64,000 nucleotides of DNA from Asterochloris sp. CNOR1 (taxonomy: Eukaryota; Chlorophyta; Trebouxiophyceae; Trebouxiales; Trebouxiaceae), in assembly GCA_963969365.1 (NCBI GenBank), contig OZ017755.1, forward strand, positions 1,302,001 to 1,366,000, in the 5' to 3' direction. The notes below the pieces were generated by a model. The model had not been told where the DNA came from, searched no databases, and saw only the letters and a list, made by a program, of their open reading frames with translations. Below, one piece after another: positions 39,701-49,210 of the stretch. Within the stretch, counting starts at the first letter, position 1. Each line of letters begins with the position of its first letter. Made by a program: the position numbers and the translations under genes.

Positions 39701-42700
39701 CTGCTTCTCATGCATTCCTGCAGCTGCTTGCGAGGGCGCACTCAGGCCTGCCTTCCTTGTGCCTCTCAAGGTGGGCACTGCTGCACATGCACCCCTGCGT
39801 CTGCTGCATTTGCTGTCGCATGTCTTGCCAATGCCTCTGACTGTGTGGGCTTTGCTGTGTCAAGGACCGCCTGCTCTCATCTCACATTGTACTGCTTTCT
39901 GATTACACTGTCCTACCTGTCTGCAGGGCGTATCTGGTGCAGGCAAAACAACCTTGTGAGTCTCCTGCTAGCAAAACACTGCACCCTACACCTTTGCAAT
40001 TTCGGCTTTTGCAGCTGCAGATGCAATTAGACGCCAGGATATCCTTATTCACAGCTGCTGTTGCTGCCTGCAGGATGGATGTGCTGTCAGGTGACCTGCT
40101 GCTGTGGATCTTGGCTACCCTCTGGCCTTCTTAACCACTTTGCGGCTTGCCTGTGCTTGTGCGGCCGCAGAAGTCAAATCAGCTGGCCCTGCTCTCCTTC
40201 ACCTGATACCTGCTGCTGCTGCCGCTTGCTCATGTTGTCCAGGTCAAGCATGAGGCACTTAAGCTGTCTGGCCTGGTGTCACACAGGCAGGAAGACTGGA
40301 GGCAAGATCACTGGCGACGTGCGCATCAACGGGCACCCAAAGGAGCAGGACTCCTTTGCTCGTATCTCAGGCTATGTAGAGCAGGTGCACTCACCCACAC
40401 ATATTCTGCTAGTGTGCATGCCTTTTTGGGTGATGCCTGCATGGCTGTGCTGCTGCTGCATGAAACTGAAGCGACTTGGAGCAGGTGTGAATCCACCTAT
40501 TGATGTTGGCCTTGCCTGCAGTCAAGTGTGGATGTGCTGCTGCAACAGCCATCATGCAGGCATGCAGCTGCCTTGCCAATCCTGCAGCCCATCTGCCCTG
40601 CATCCAGCCCCCATGTGCCAGCTGCAGTTGCACCCATGTGGTCTCTCAAGCCCTCAGCTGCACCCTCTGTGCTGCTCCCTGCCTGCAGTTTGACATTCAC
40701 TCCAGCCAGACCACGGTGCGTGAGGCCCTGCAGTTTAGCGCCCACCTGCGCACTAAGCACAGCAAGGACACCACTAGAGAGCTAGTGGAGACATTTATTG
40801 ATGAGGTCAGTGCCTCCATGATGTTCCTCTGATTGACTTTTGTCAGGTGCACAGTAGCAATGGATCATCAGTGATCAGGTCAGTGTCCACATTGCTTCTT
40901 GAACCCAGGCTCGAGTGTTGAGCAGGCTGGGTCACCAGATCAGGGAGAGAGTTTCATCAATGAGGTCAGTGGTGTTGATGGTTTGCCCACAAGGTCATGC
41001 CAGAATAGTTCGTGGCGCCCAATAAGCAGCTTGCATTAGTTGCGCTCTTCAGTGCCTCACAGCCTTGTACTATGGCCCGACTGCAGTCAGCAGCCCGCCT
41101 CTGGCAGCGAGGCTGGCCCTGCTGCATGTCAGGCTTTGTCCTGGATAGTCCTCATGCCAGCAAGTTGGAAGTGAAAGCTTGTCATGCCCCTGCTCTGGTG
41201 CATCGTATTGCGTCTTCTCTCTGGTGCAGCTTTGCAGGCATTTTCATGCCTGCACGTGTCAGCTGTGATGGGGCCTCACCTATGCCGCGTACGTGCTTGG
41301 CTCCGAGCTGCCATCCCTCAAGTGTGCTGCCCTGCAGGTAATGGCCCTGGTGGAGTTGGACCCTCTGCGCGATGTGCTGGTGGGGCGCCCAGGCCAGAGC
41401 GGCCTGTCAGTGGAGCAGCGCAAACGCCTGACCATCGCTGTGGAGCTGGTGAGCTGCGGTGGCCATGCCTGGGAGGCTGGAGGCCTTCACGGCCCCATGC
41501 AAGTCCACGAGGTGTACTGCAGCCTCAGCAGCACTCTGCACCAATCAGCATTCAATGGAGCCGGCTCAGTGTTGTGAATTTTGTGACTTTGTCTAGCCGC
41601 CTGCAGTGCAGCACCTTCCCTGTTTGGGAGCATTTCTGTGAAGCAAAGGGAGAAGCTGACCACTGCTGAGGATTGGCGCAGTGCTTCTGCACTGGTTCTG
41701 CTTCAGCTGCTGGTTCACCTGCTGCAAGCCAAATCTGTCTAGACTCAGAAGCCGTGACTGTGATAGCAGTCAACAGCTGCTGCTGCTGGGGGCACACATT
41801 GTTGCTTGACATGCTTCTGCTGCCTTGCAGGTGGCCAACCCCTCAATTGTGTTCATGGATGAGCCCACATCAGGTGGGTGCTGCAGCGGCAAACCATATG
41901 GTGAATCGTATGCCCCTGGCGTGCCTCTCCCTGCACACAGCGATTCAGCACCTGAGGCACCAGAGCAGAGCATGCCACTATTCTGGCCCTGTGGCCACTC
42001 TGCTGCTCGCTTAACCTGATTGAGCACTACAGCAGAGCATGGATGGACTTTACGGACATGTTCTGACCGGAGGACCGCAATTTGACCTTGTGTTATCCCT
42101 CTGCAGGCCTGGACGCCCGTGCTGCTGCCATCGTCATGCGCACAGTCAGGAATATTGTCAACACTGGACGGACGATTGTCTGCACCATCCATCAGCCGTC
42201 CATTGACATATTTGAGGTGAAGCCGCTTTCTGGAGTGTTGTACTGTGCCACATTGGCCTGTCTGTGCTCTGACATGCTTGGCATTAACCTTATTCATCAT
42301 TGCAAAACATCGAAAATCATTTGGCACCTGCAGTCTCTTCCCAGCAGGCAGGAGGATATTGAGCTACCCTCAGGTTGCCTGCAGCTCTGTTCCTCCCATG
42401 CAACTGCATTTATCTGCAGGCTTTCGATGAGCTGCTGCTGCTCAAGCGCGGTGGTGAGACAATCTACAATGGCAAGTTGGGGGAGCACTCTGCTGAGCTT
42501 ATCAAGTACTTCAGCGTAAGTTTGGCACTGACATTTGCTACAACGATGCTTCCAGCAAGAAACCATGGCTTGTGCCATGGTAGTGTCATGTGGCATCAAA
42601 CCACCACCAGAGCCATGGTTGCGCCTGTCCCACTTATTCTGCAAGCTCAGGCTTGCCAGCACCCTGCTTGTCTGTGGATAAGTTTGCAGCTTACCAAGAA

Positions 42701-45700
42701 GTCTGAGCATTGTTGCTTTAATAATTTCCTGAAGCTGCCTGCAGGCTGTGAATGGGGTGCCACGAATCAAGGAGGGGCTCAACCCAGCCACTTGGTGAGC
42801 TGCTGGTAACAGTGCCTGCTGTTGTGCCTGTCCCTGGCAGTGGACCACCGAGGATGGATGCAAAGTGTTACCGATCTATTGGCAGGAGCAGTAACTGTGG
42901 TGGCCTCTGCAATGATGCCAAGTTATGCTCTGTTGCTCCCTGAGGTGATAGCCACCTGTCCCAAAAGGCCGCATGCTTGAGTGCAAGTCAGGCCTGAGCT
43001 GTTGTGGCCCTTGCCTGGTCAATTGCACTGGGGGCCAGGCAGCAGCTGGACGGCGGATGCCGGAGGCCCTTCACAGAGCATGCTGCTGACTGGCCTCCCC
43101 TGCTTTATTGCAGGATGCTGGAGGTGACCACTCTGGGCATGGAGAAGCGGTTGGGCCTGGACTTTGCCCAGGTCTACAAGCAGTCCAACCTGGCCAAGTG
43201 AGCAGACGCTACCCACCATTGATCTGCTGCATCAGGCATCATGCCGTTTGAATGCGGAGCTATCAAGCCTTGTGAGGGCTGCAGGCAGTCTGGCCTAGCT
43301 GACTGAATCACAGCCTCTGCTTGCACCAGTGTACTGACCACTGCGCTTCTCCACAGCATTTGCTGACAGCCTACAGGCAGATACTGTCTGTGCACCTGCT
43401 GCCTCGCTTGCAAGTGACGTGGCTGTGCTCTCAACCTTCTGCTTGATGTTTGGAGGGTGCACAAGCAGGACCTTTTTCGAGTCGAATTGAGCAGATCTGG
43501 CTGGTCTTGGCTGCAGCAGGCCGCAGCCTGGCTTGTTCAGCCTGTGCAAAACAGCACTGCCTGTACAGCAGCTGACGCAGACGTTTCGTTCGCCGAGCTG
43601 CAGGTGCCTTGCCAGCAATGAGCTTCCTGCACAATGTGTCAGGCTGTGTCAGGAGCATTTGGGGCTTCAGCAGGCTAAGACGCCTGTATGAATGTGCTGC
43701 AGGCGGCAGTATAAGCTGTTGGTTATGCTGCACACAGTGTCCAGGGAGCATGTCACTGCAGCAAGCTCTTGTTGTGCTGCAGGCGCTATGAGAGCATCAT
43801 CCAGGAGAACAGCCAGCCAAAGGAGGGTAGCCAGCCCCTCAACTTTGAAACCAAATTTGCCAAAAACACTCTCCAGCAGTTTGTCATCATTTGGCGCAAA
43901 TTCATGGCCATCTACTGGAGGTGAGAGGCTCACACGTGATATCTTTGCCAGTGTGGTTGGTAGTCCAAGCTGCAGAGGAAGTGGACACAGCTCTCGTCAG
44001 GCACTGCGTGTGCTGGTGCAATGGTGGCAGATGGTGTTGGTGAGGGCCAGCTGTGAGGTGTGTGGGTATCTTGGGGTGGTGATCAGACAGTCCTGGGTAT
44101 TGGATGCTTGTTCTGGTCATTTGTTGTGTGGTGCTGTGGGGGCAGGCATGGCTTGTTTGGGGCTAACGGTGACCTGCCCAAGACACTGTTGTGGTAGAAG
44201 AATGACTGAGATGCGCTACAGTACTGTCATGAAGCAACCTGGCACGTATGGCAGCCATGCGGAGTGCGCAGCACAGGTGCAGCAGGAAGTGTTGCACACT
44301 TGCTGGTCTGATAGATGAGGCTGGGTGTGCTGCTGACAATGAGCAGGGGCCCTGGTTTAGCCTGGCTTGTCTACAGGCCTGAAGCCATTCCTGTTGCTGG
44401 CCGTGAGCTTGAAAACAGACCTCTCAATGCGGGTGCAAATTGGCATCAGCATCAGGCAGCCCTTGCAGCTGGCAGTGCGCACGATGTGGACCAGTTTGTG
44501 CAGCACAAATCTTGAGCTGCTGTTGCCAGTGGCCAGGGGCCCAAGCTGCAAGGCATGTGTGCTGCAGGACGCCAGAGTACAATGGAGTGCGGTTTTTCTT
44601 CGCTGTGTGCATTGGCCTGCTGTTTGGCGCCATCTTCTGGAAGCTGGGTGACGACAACTCCACACAGCTTGGGCTCTTCAATGTGCTTGGTGGGTGCCTG
44701 GTTGCCTGGCACAGCAGCATGTTTGTTGGCACAACTCAGATCTGATTCTCACGTGCTGGCTCAGTGGCCGTCACCAGGCTCAGGGCCTCAGCTTCTCAGT
44801 AGCCTCACTCATGACCTTGACCTCAACTTGCCCCGCATCAGCTGCGGCTTCTTTGCCTCACATGCCTGAAACAGCACTTTGCAAAGGAGTATTCTTGCAT
44901 AGCGCTTGAATCCCAAGCTTTGCTGCAGTCACCTTTAGTGGGTGGCTTGGAACTATGAATTCGAGGAAATGTCATTGTTGCCCTTTCTGGCCTGCCTCGC
45001 ATTGCGTCCCTGTTGCTGCAGGTGCCCTGTATGCAACCACCCTGTTCTTCGGCATCATCAACTCCATTGTTGTACAGCCAGTTGTGGCAGAGGAGCGGGC
45101 TGTCAGCTACAGGTGGGCGTCATGCTTGGCTGGGCCTGCTTGCAGTGCAGCCAGCACCGTAGCACCTGATGGGATGCAACCCAACCATTTTGGGTCTGTG
45201 CCGCCACCTGCCCAGGTCTGAAACTTATTGCCTTGACCCCAGCCAGTGGCCATGCCCATCACTGCGCGCTGGGGCCTGAGTGGCCGATCATCTCTCCGGC
45301 CAGCGCCTGCCGCTTGTGGTGTGCTGCTTGCTCCTGCACTGTTGAACCTGGCCACTTGGTCATGCTGCTCATCGTGCCATGCAATTTCATCTTCATCTCA
45401 GTCTATGACCTGCAGGGAGAAGGCTGCCGGCATGTACTCCATCCTGCCCTGGGTCGGAGCTCTGGTCAGTGCCTGGCATGCTGCTGCTGTGGATGCTTTG
45501 ACAAAGTGTTGTTCTGCCTGACTGCTTTTGATGGGACTGACCCTGTTGCCTGCCCTTCGAGTCCTGCATGGGCACTGACAGGCAGAAAGGTTGCCTAGGG
45601 TGTGTTTGTGCTGCGTTTATGCCACTCCCCGGCTGCAGGTCTCTAGCAGCATGCCATTGCTGCTACAAGATGGCATGCAGTAGCACCCACCCCTGACCAT

Positions 45701-47293
45701 CGCCATTTCCAATTGGTTATGCTGGTCTTTGGTGCCCTGCTTGCCAAGCGGCACTGCCCTGACTTGACTTGCAGCGTGCCTCTGTTACAGGGCTGCGTGG
45801 AGATCATCTATGTCCTGGTCCAGTCCATCCTGTACACTTGTGTGGTGTACTTTATGTGCGGCTTCCTGACAAATGCAGGTGGGTCCCTTGTTTGCTGTGT
45901 GGCGCTGTGCACTGCCCGAAGGCAAATGCAGCCCAGGTCCTGCTTGGATGAACTGCAAAGCAGGCCCTTGAAAGCTATAGCCAGGCTGCAATTGGCCAGC
46001 ATTGCCCTGTGCTTGGAAAACTCTTCTCTCACTGCTTCCCGCTGTGTCTGCAGCGAAGTTCTTCTGGTGAGGGCCCGCGCCTAGAGGCAGACAGAAAAAT
46101 CACTTCCCACCTGCTGCTACCTGCTTGTGCACACGCAGCGCTATCTGTCTGACACAACAGCCTGCCCCCAATGCAGGTTCCTTCTCTTCATGGTGCTGAC
46201 TCTGTGTTACTTCACCTTCTGTGAGTTGACATCCTGGCGCATGCCGTGCTCTTGACCTTGTCACTGCTGGGCTGCTCACTTGCATTCTGTCACATGCTGT
46301 GCGATTGCCTACTTCACTGTAGAGGTGCCCACTGCAATGCAGACGGCATCATGGCGGTGGCAATCACACCCAACATCAAGGTCGCAGCCGTCATGTCATC
46401 CAACTTCTACGTAAGTGGGGATCAGCAGTGCACATTTCTGATGACTAAGGCTGTTTGGCAAGCAATTCGCTTAGGCTTGGCAGGTGCTGTCTGCAGGCGC
46501 TTTGGAACTTGTTTGCTGGCTTTGCCATCCAGCTTCCGGTAAGCCTTTTGCTGTCTGTCACGAATTTCCCTGCCTGCTCAGATCCCACATTGGTACAGCA
46601 GTCTTTGCACGGCCAGCCGCACTGTGTCATTTACTCCCGGGGGCCATGCTGACACAAGCAAGCATGGCTGCAGAACATGCCTGGCTGGTGGATCTGGTAC
46701 CCGTACATCAATCCTGTATTCTGGTCAGTGTGGGGGCTCATTGCCTCACAAGTGGGAGACGAGCAAAACAGTTACGTTTTGCTGCCTGGCGGTGACCGCC
46801 CGAGCGTGGCATCCTATGTCCGTGACAGCTTTGGCTACAGGTGAGGCTACCCTAAACCCCTCCTGCCCCCTGACTGCTGGCGGGCAAATGCTCTCATGCT
46901 GAGCATCGGCTCTTAGTCAGTGCAGCTTTGGTTGAAGCACAGATCCACTGATGTTGTGCACTCGTGGCTCCCTTCGGCGCCTGTACTATTGTGCCTGGCC
47001 GCCCCAAAGCCCCTTTCAGTGGAGCTGCATAAGGCACTGTGGCCCGCCAGCTGCGGACTGCTTGTCATGCGCCTGCAGGCATGAGTGGCTCGGCTATGTT
47101 GTGATCATCCTGATAGGCTGGGTTGGCGTTTTCTGGTGAGGCCAGCATGGTACCTGCTGCAGTACTGCTGGACTCGACCACAGCCAGGCGAGTGCCAGCC
47201 CCACCTGCCTGCTCTGTTTTGAAATGTTGCTGTTGTGGCTGCAGGTTCCTTTGTTACTATGCTCTTAGGAATCTCAACTTCCTCAAGAGGTGA
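27755..47293 (+). CDS. Full-size PDR-type ABCG transporter, 1589 aa, 44 exons
   Basis: A membrane exporter in (NBD-TMD)x2 order. Exons: 27755-27767, 28222-28337, 28958-29068, 29639-29815, 30763-30927, 31255-31396, 31693-31787, 32084-32272, 32742-32895, 33329-33456, 34014-34182, 34710-34807, 35025-35118, 35322-35532, 35860-36054, 36317-36372, 36569-36745, 37468-37628, 38123-38234, 38592-38909, 39303-39397, 39583-39693, 39927-39955, 40074-40090, 40287-40384, 40689-40805, 41338-41448, 41831-41873, 42107-42216, 42420-42515, 42745-42794, 43114-43197, 43783-43920, 44568-44689, 45022-45112, 45416-45464, 45791-45878, 46054-46066, 46177-46220, 46343-46410, 46497-46538, 46674-46840, 47079-47135, 47245-47293. 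Total 4770 nt, in frame. NBD1: Walker [10 protein letters not shown] at 175-183, signature VSGGQRKRV near 311, Walker B SVLLMDE at 330-336, Gln in place of the switch His (LLQPAPE). NBD2: [10 protein letters not shown] at 1030-1039, signature LSVEQ at 1139-1143, [14 protein letters not shown], His kept (IHQPS). A Ser/Gly-rich linker of about 200 aa separates the halves. The substrate cannot be told. Confidence 0.95.
28753..28848 (+). repeat. 26-bp tandem repeat, about 3.7 copies
   Basis: The unit GGCAAGGCAGCCTGCAAGTG plus CCTTCT begins at 28753, 28779, 28805 and 28831. Copies differ at one or two positions and the last is partial. It lies in ABCG intron 2. Confidence 0.88.
28893..28946 (+). 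repeat. 27-bp tandem duplication
   Basis: AGAGGGCTCAAGCTGAGCCC plus GCCCACG is followed directly by AGAGGGCTTCAGCTCAGCCC plus GCCTGCC. It lies just upstream of the acceptor of ABCG intron 2. Confidence 0.8.
34148..34330 (+). repeat. Copy of exon end plus donor in ABCG intron
   Basis: GGCGCTGCAGACCAGGAC at the end of exon 34014-34182 recurs exactly at 34297-34314. It is followed by a similar TGCCAG|GTGG donor in place of TGCCAG|GTAGGC. The copy is 146 bp downstream of the original. Confidence 0.85.
37575..37735 (+). repeat. Copy of exon end in ABCG intron
   Basis: The end of exon 37468-37628 (CAAGGGGGACAGCAAGGGCA, then GCCTGGAGCTGT) is repeated at about 37681-37735 as CAAGGGGGTAGAGCAGGGAG, then GGCAAGGGCAGCCTGGAGTT. 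The copy has diverged and gained a small insertion. Confidence 0.7.
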
Positions 47294-47858
47294 CGGGACA
47301 GCCCCTGGCTCCCGCACTGATTGCACTAGAACACCCAAGAACAGCTCTGATCCCAGTAAACTGTTCCTGACTGCAAATTTCTGCATGATTGAACAGAGCA
47401 TATGAAGTATCGCTGTCTTGTCACTCCAGCACTGCCATTGCCTCCCTGCTGATGGCTGTCAGGATGAAGTGTGATGTGCTGCTCATATTGCATGGTGTGC
47501 CTGAAAACCGATAGGTCTCATAAGGCCATCAGTCGACTGTGTGCACTGCTAAACTGTTGCAGGGTCCTCCTGCAGCATTCCACAATCTGCGCAAGGCAAT
47601 GGCAGACCTTCGTCCATGTTGTCTAGCTAGCTATAGGTGACAGTTCACAGCAGGTTGCATTATTCCTCTGTGCCGTTTGCCTGGGCTTCAGCACTGAGGG
47701 GCCTCTTAAAAGCCTACTCAATGTGCTGTCTTTAAGAGCCAGGCATATAGCTAAGGAGCACCATCACACTTGCCGTGACGTGTGCCGAACGGCCATGCTG
47801 GGCATTGTTACAGCTCCTGCCGCCCTCCATACATGAATTGCTATCAGGCTGCCCTGCC

Positions 47859-47863
47859 TGTAA
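47859..47863 (+). terminator. Possible poly(A) signal TGTAA for the ABCG gene
   Basis: TGTAA is the usual polyadenylation signal of chlorophyte algae. This copy lies 566 nt after the ABCG stop, which is far but plausible. Confidence 0.35.
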
Positions 47864-47874
47864 ATATCCAAGGC

Positions 47875-47879
47875 TTACA
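47875..47879 (-). terminator. Possible poly(A) signal TGTAA for the Z-alpha-like gene
   Basis: On the minus strand TGTAA begins 36 nt after the stop codon at 47915. A second minus-strand copy is at 47808-47812. Confidence 0.45.
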
Positions 47880-47914
47880 TTGCATACTTGCCCTATGTGA
47901 TTGAGAGCAGGTCA

Positions 47915-49051
47915 TCAGAGGGCCCGGAAGAATGGGGGGGTGCCATCAGTTTTTTGGACTCGTCCTTCCTCACGCAGCTTTTGGAGCAGCTGATTGACCT
48001 GCAGCCACAGAGCTCATTGAGAGTGTTCAAGAAACCAGCTGCATGACGAACAGCGCTAACAGCCCCTCACCTTGCACTTGACAAGGGCCTTCGAGTTTGC
48101 TGGTGTGAAAGGCCACAAAGCATTTGTCAGCGCCAGGGCATTCAGCTGCTGAGGCTCCACGCCTATGAGATGCATGAGAATGCATTCCTGCACAACAGCA
48201 AGCAACAAGCTCTTGAAGGAGCTGAGTATCTGGCAGGTCAAAATAAAGCTTGGGCATGCAGGGCACTAGACCAGCATAGACAGGGCCGGACAGGCCTGCA
48301 GAGGCAGGGCATGTGCTCAAAGTCGATTTTGGTCAACTTCCAGGCAAGCTCTGTAATCCTGTTCAGGGCACCGCTATGCCCAGGCACTCTGAGTCTGGTA
48401 CAAGCGCTGCTCTGTGGGTTCCTCGGGGGCAAGAGGCAGACCTCATGGGCGCACCTTGTTGACAGGGTCACTGCCATGCTCCATCACAGGTAGAGGGCGC
48501 AATGGGGCATGCCTTACGCTGGTGGCTGAGGCTCGCATGCAGTTGCACATTGCAGCAGGGGCGTGACCTTCTGCTGCAGTGTGGCGTAACAAGGCTCTGC
48601 TGCCTGCTGAGGAGGCAGAATGTCCTTGAAATGGCATCTGACAAGAGGTTCCAGGCATGCTTGCCCTGGGCATGGTGCTTGAGCTGCCCGATTGGGGCAA
48701 CAAGCGCTCAGGGTCTGACAAGGTTGAGCAACTCAGGGAAGCAAGCTCTGGGTCTGCTGGAAAGTCTGGCTGCATACTGACCTGCAGAGCAGGGCAGAAA
48801 GCACCTTAGAACATGCTGCAGGTAGAGCCATGGTGAGGCATGGGCCTGGCTTGGCCAAGAAAAGGAAACTATGAGCATCAGACAGATCTTCAGGCTGCAA
48901 CCTGCATGGTGGCCTTCTCGCGTTGAGCAAAGTCCAGCTTCTGACTGAGATCGACCTCCAACTTATCCAGGGCCTCGAGCTTAGTGTGCTGTCTTTGCAT
49001 GTCTGCAGAACGCATGGGACTGCCAGAGAATGATGACCCTTCCCCAGCCAT
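47915..49051 (-). CDS. Small protein with C-terminal Z-alpha-like winged helix, about 204-244 aa
   Basis: Supported exons are 49051-48902, 48781-48518, 48187-48071 and 47998-47915, all in phase 0 (204 aa). An optional exon at 48411-48292 (LNRITELAWKLTKIDFEHMP) would give 244 aa but has a weak donor. The N-terminal part is Ser/Pro-rich with one helical stretch (KLEALDKLEVDLSQKLDFAQ). The last two exons encode ILMHLIGVEPQQLNALALTN, then KALVKCK joined to VNQLLQKLREEGRVQKTDG and TPPFFRAL before the TGA stop. This matches the Z-alpha pattern (recognition helix with Asn, then a beta-wing ending G-T-P-P plus an aromatic) known from ADAR1 and ZBP1, whose Asn and Pro residues contact Z-form nucleic acid. 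The Tyr of the recognition helix is replaced (Gln in my alignment), and the wing Trp is Phe. The start is the first ATG of the open frame; an upstream exon is possible. Other winged-helix families remain an alternative. Confidence 0.6.
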
Positions 49052-49210
49052 CCAGCTGGAAACAGTGGAGTCATCCAAGAGAAGGGTGAGTCCACAAGAT
49101 CTTCGTCACACTAAGCGCTTACTTCTAGCTCTGCTGTTGACAAGCATTTAGCAGTATAAGTCAAGCTTGTTTGACATTTGGCATGCAGTGCAACTGCCGA
49201 CGTCAGCACC

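Larger units (their letters stand above)
47294..47914. other. Convergent 3' region ABCG / Z-alpha-like gene
   Basis: This 621-bp region lies between two stop codons of converging genes. Apart from TGTAA motifs on both strands I see no open frame or repeat of note. Confidence 0.5.

Noticed and set aside
48292-48411. Fifth exon of the Z-alpha-like gene
   Set aside because: The peptide looks coding, but the only phase-compatible donor (CCT|GTCCGG) is poor. It is mentioned as optional and not included as certain.
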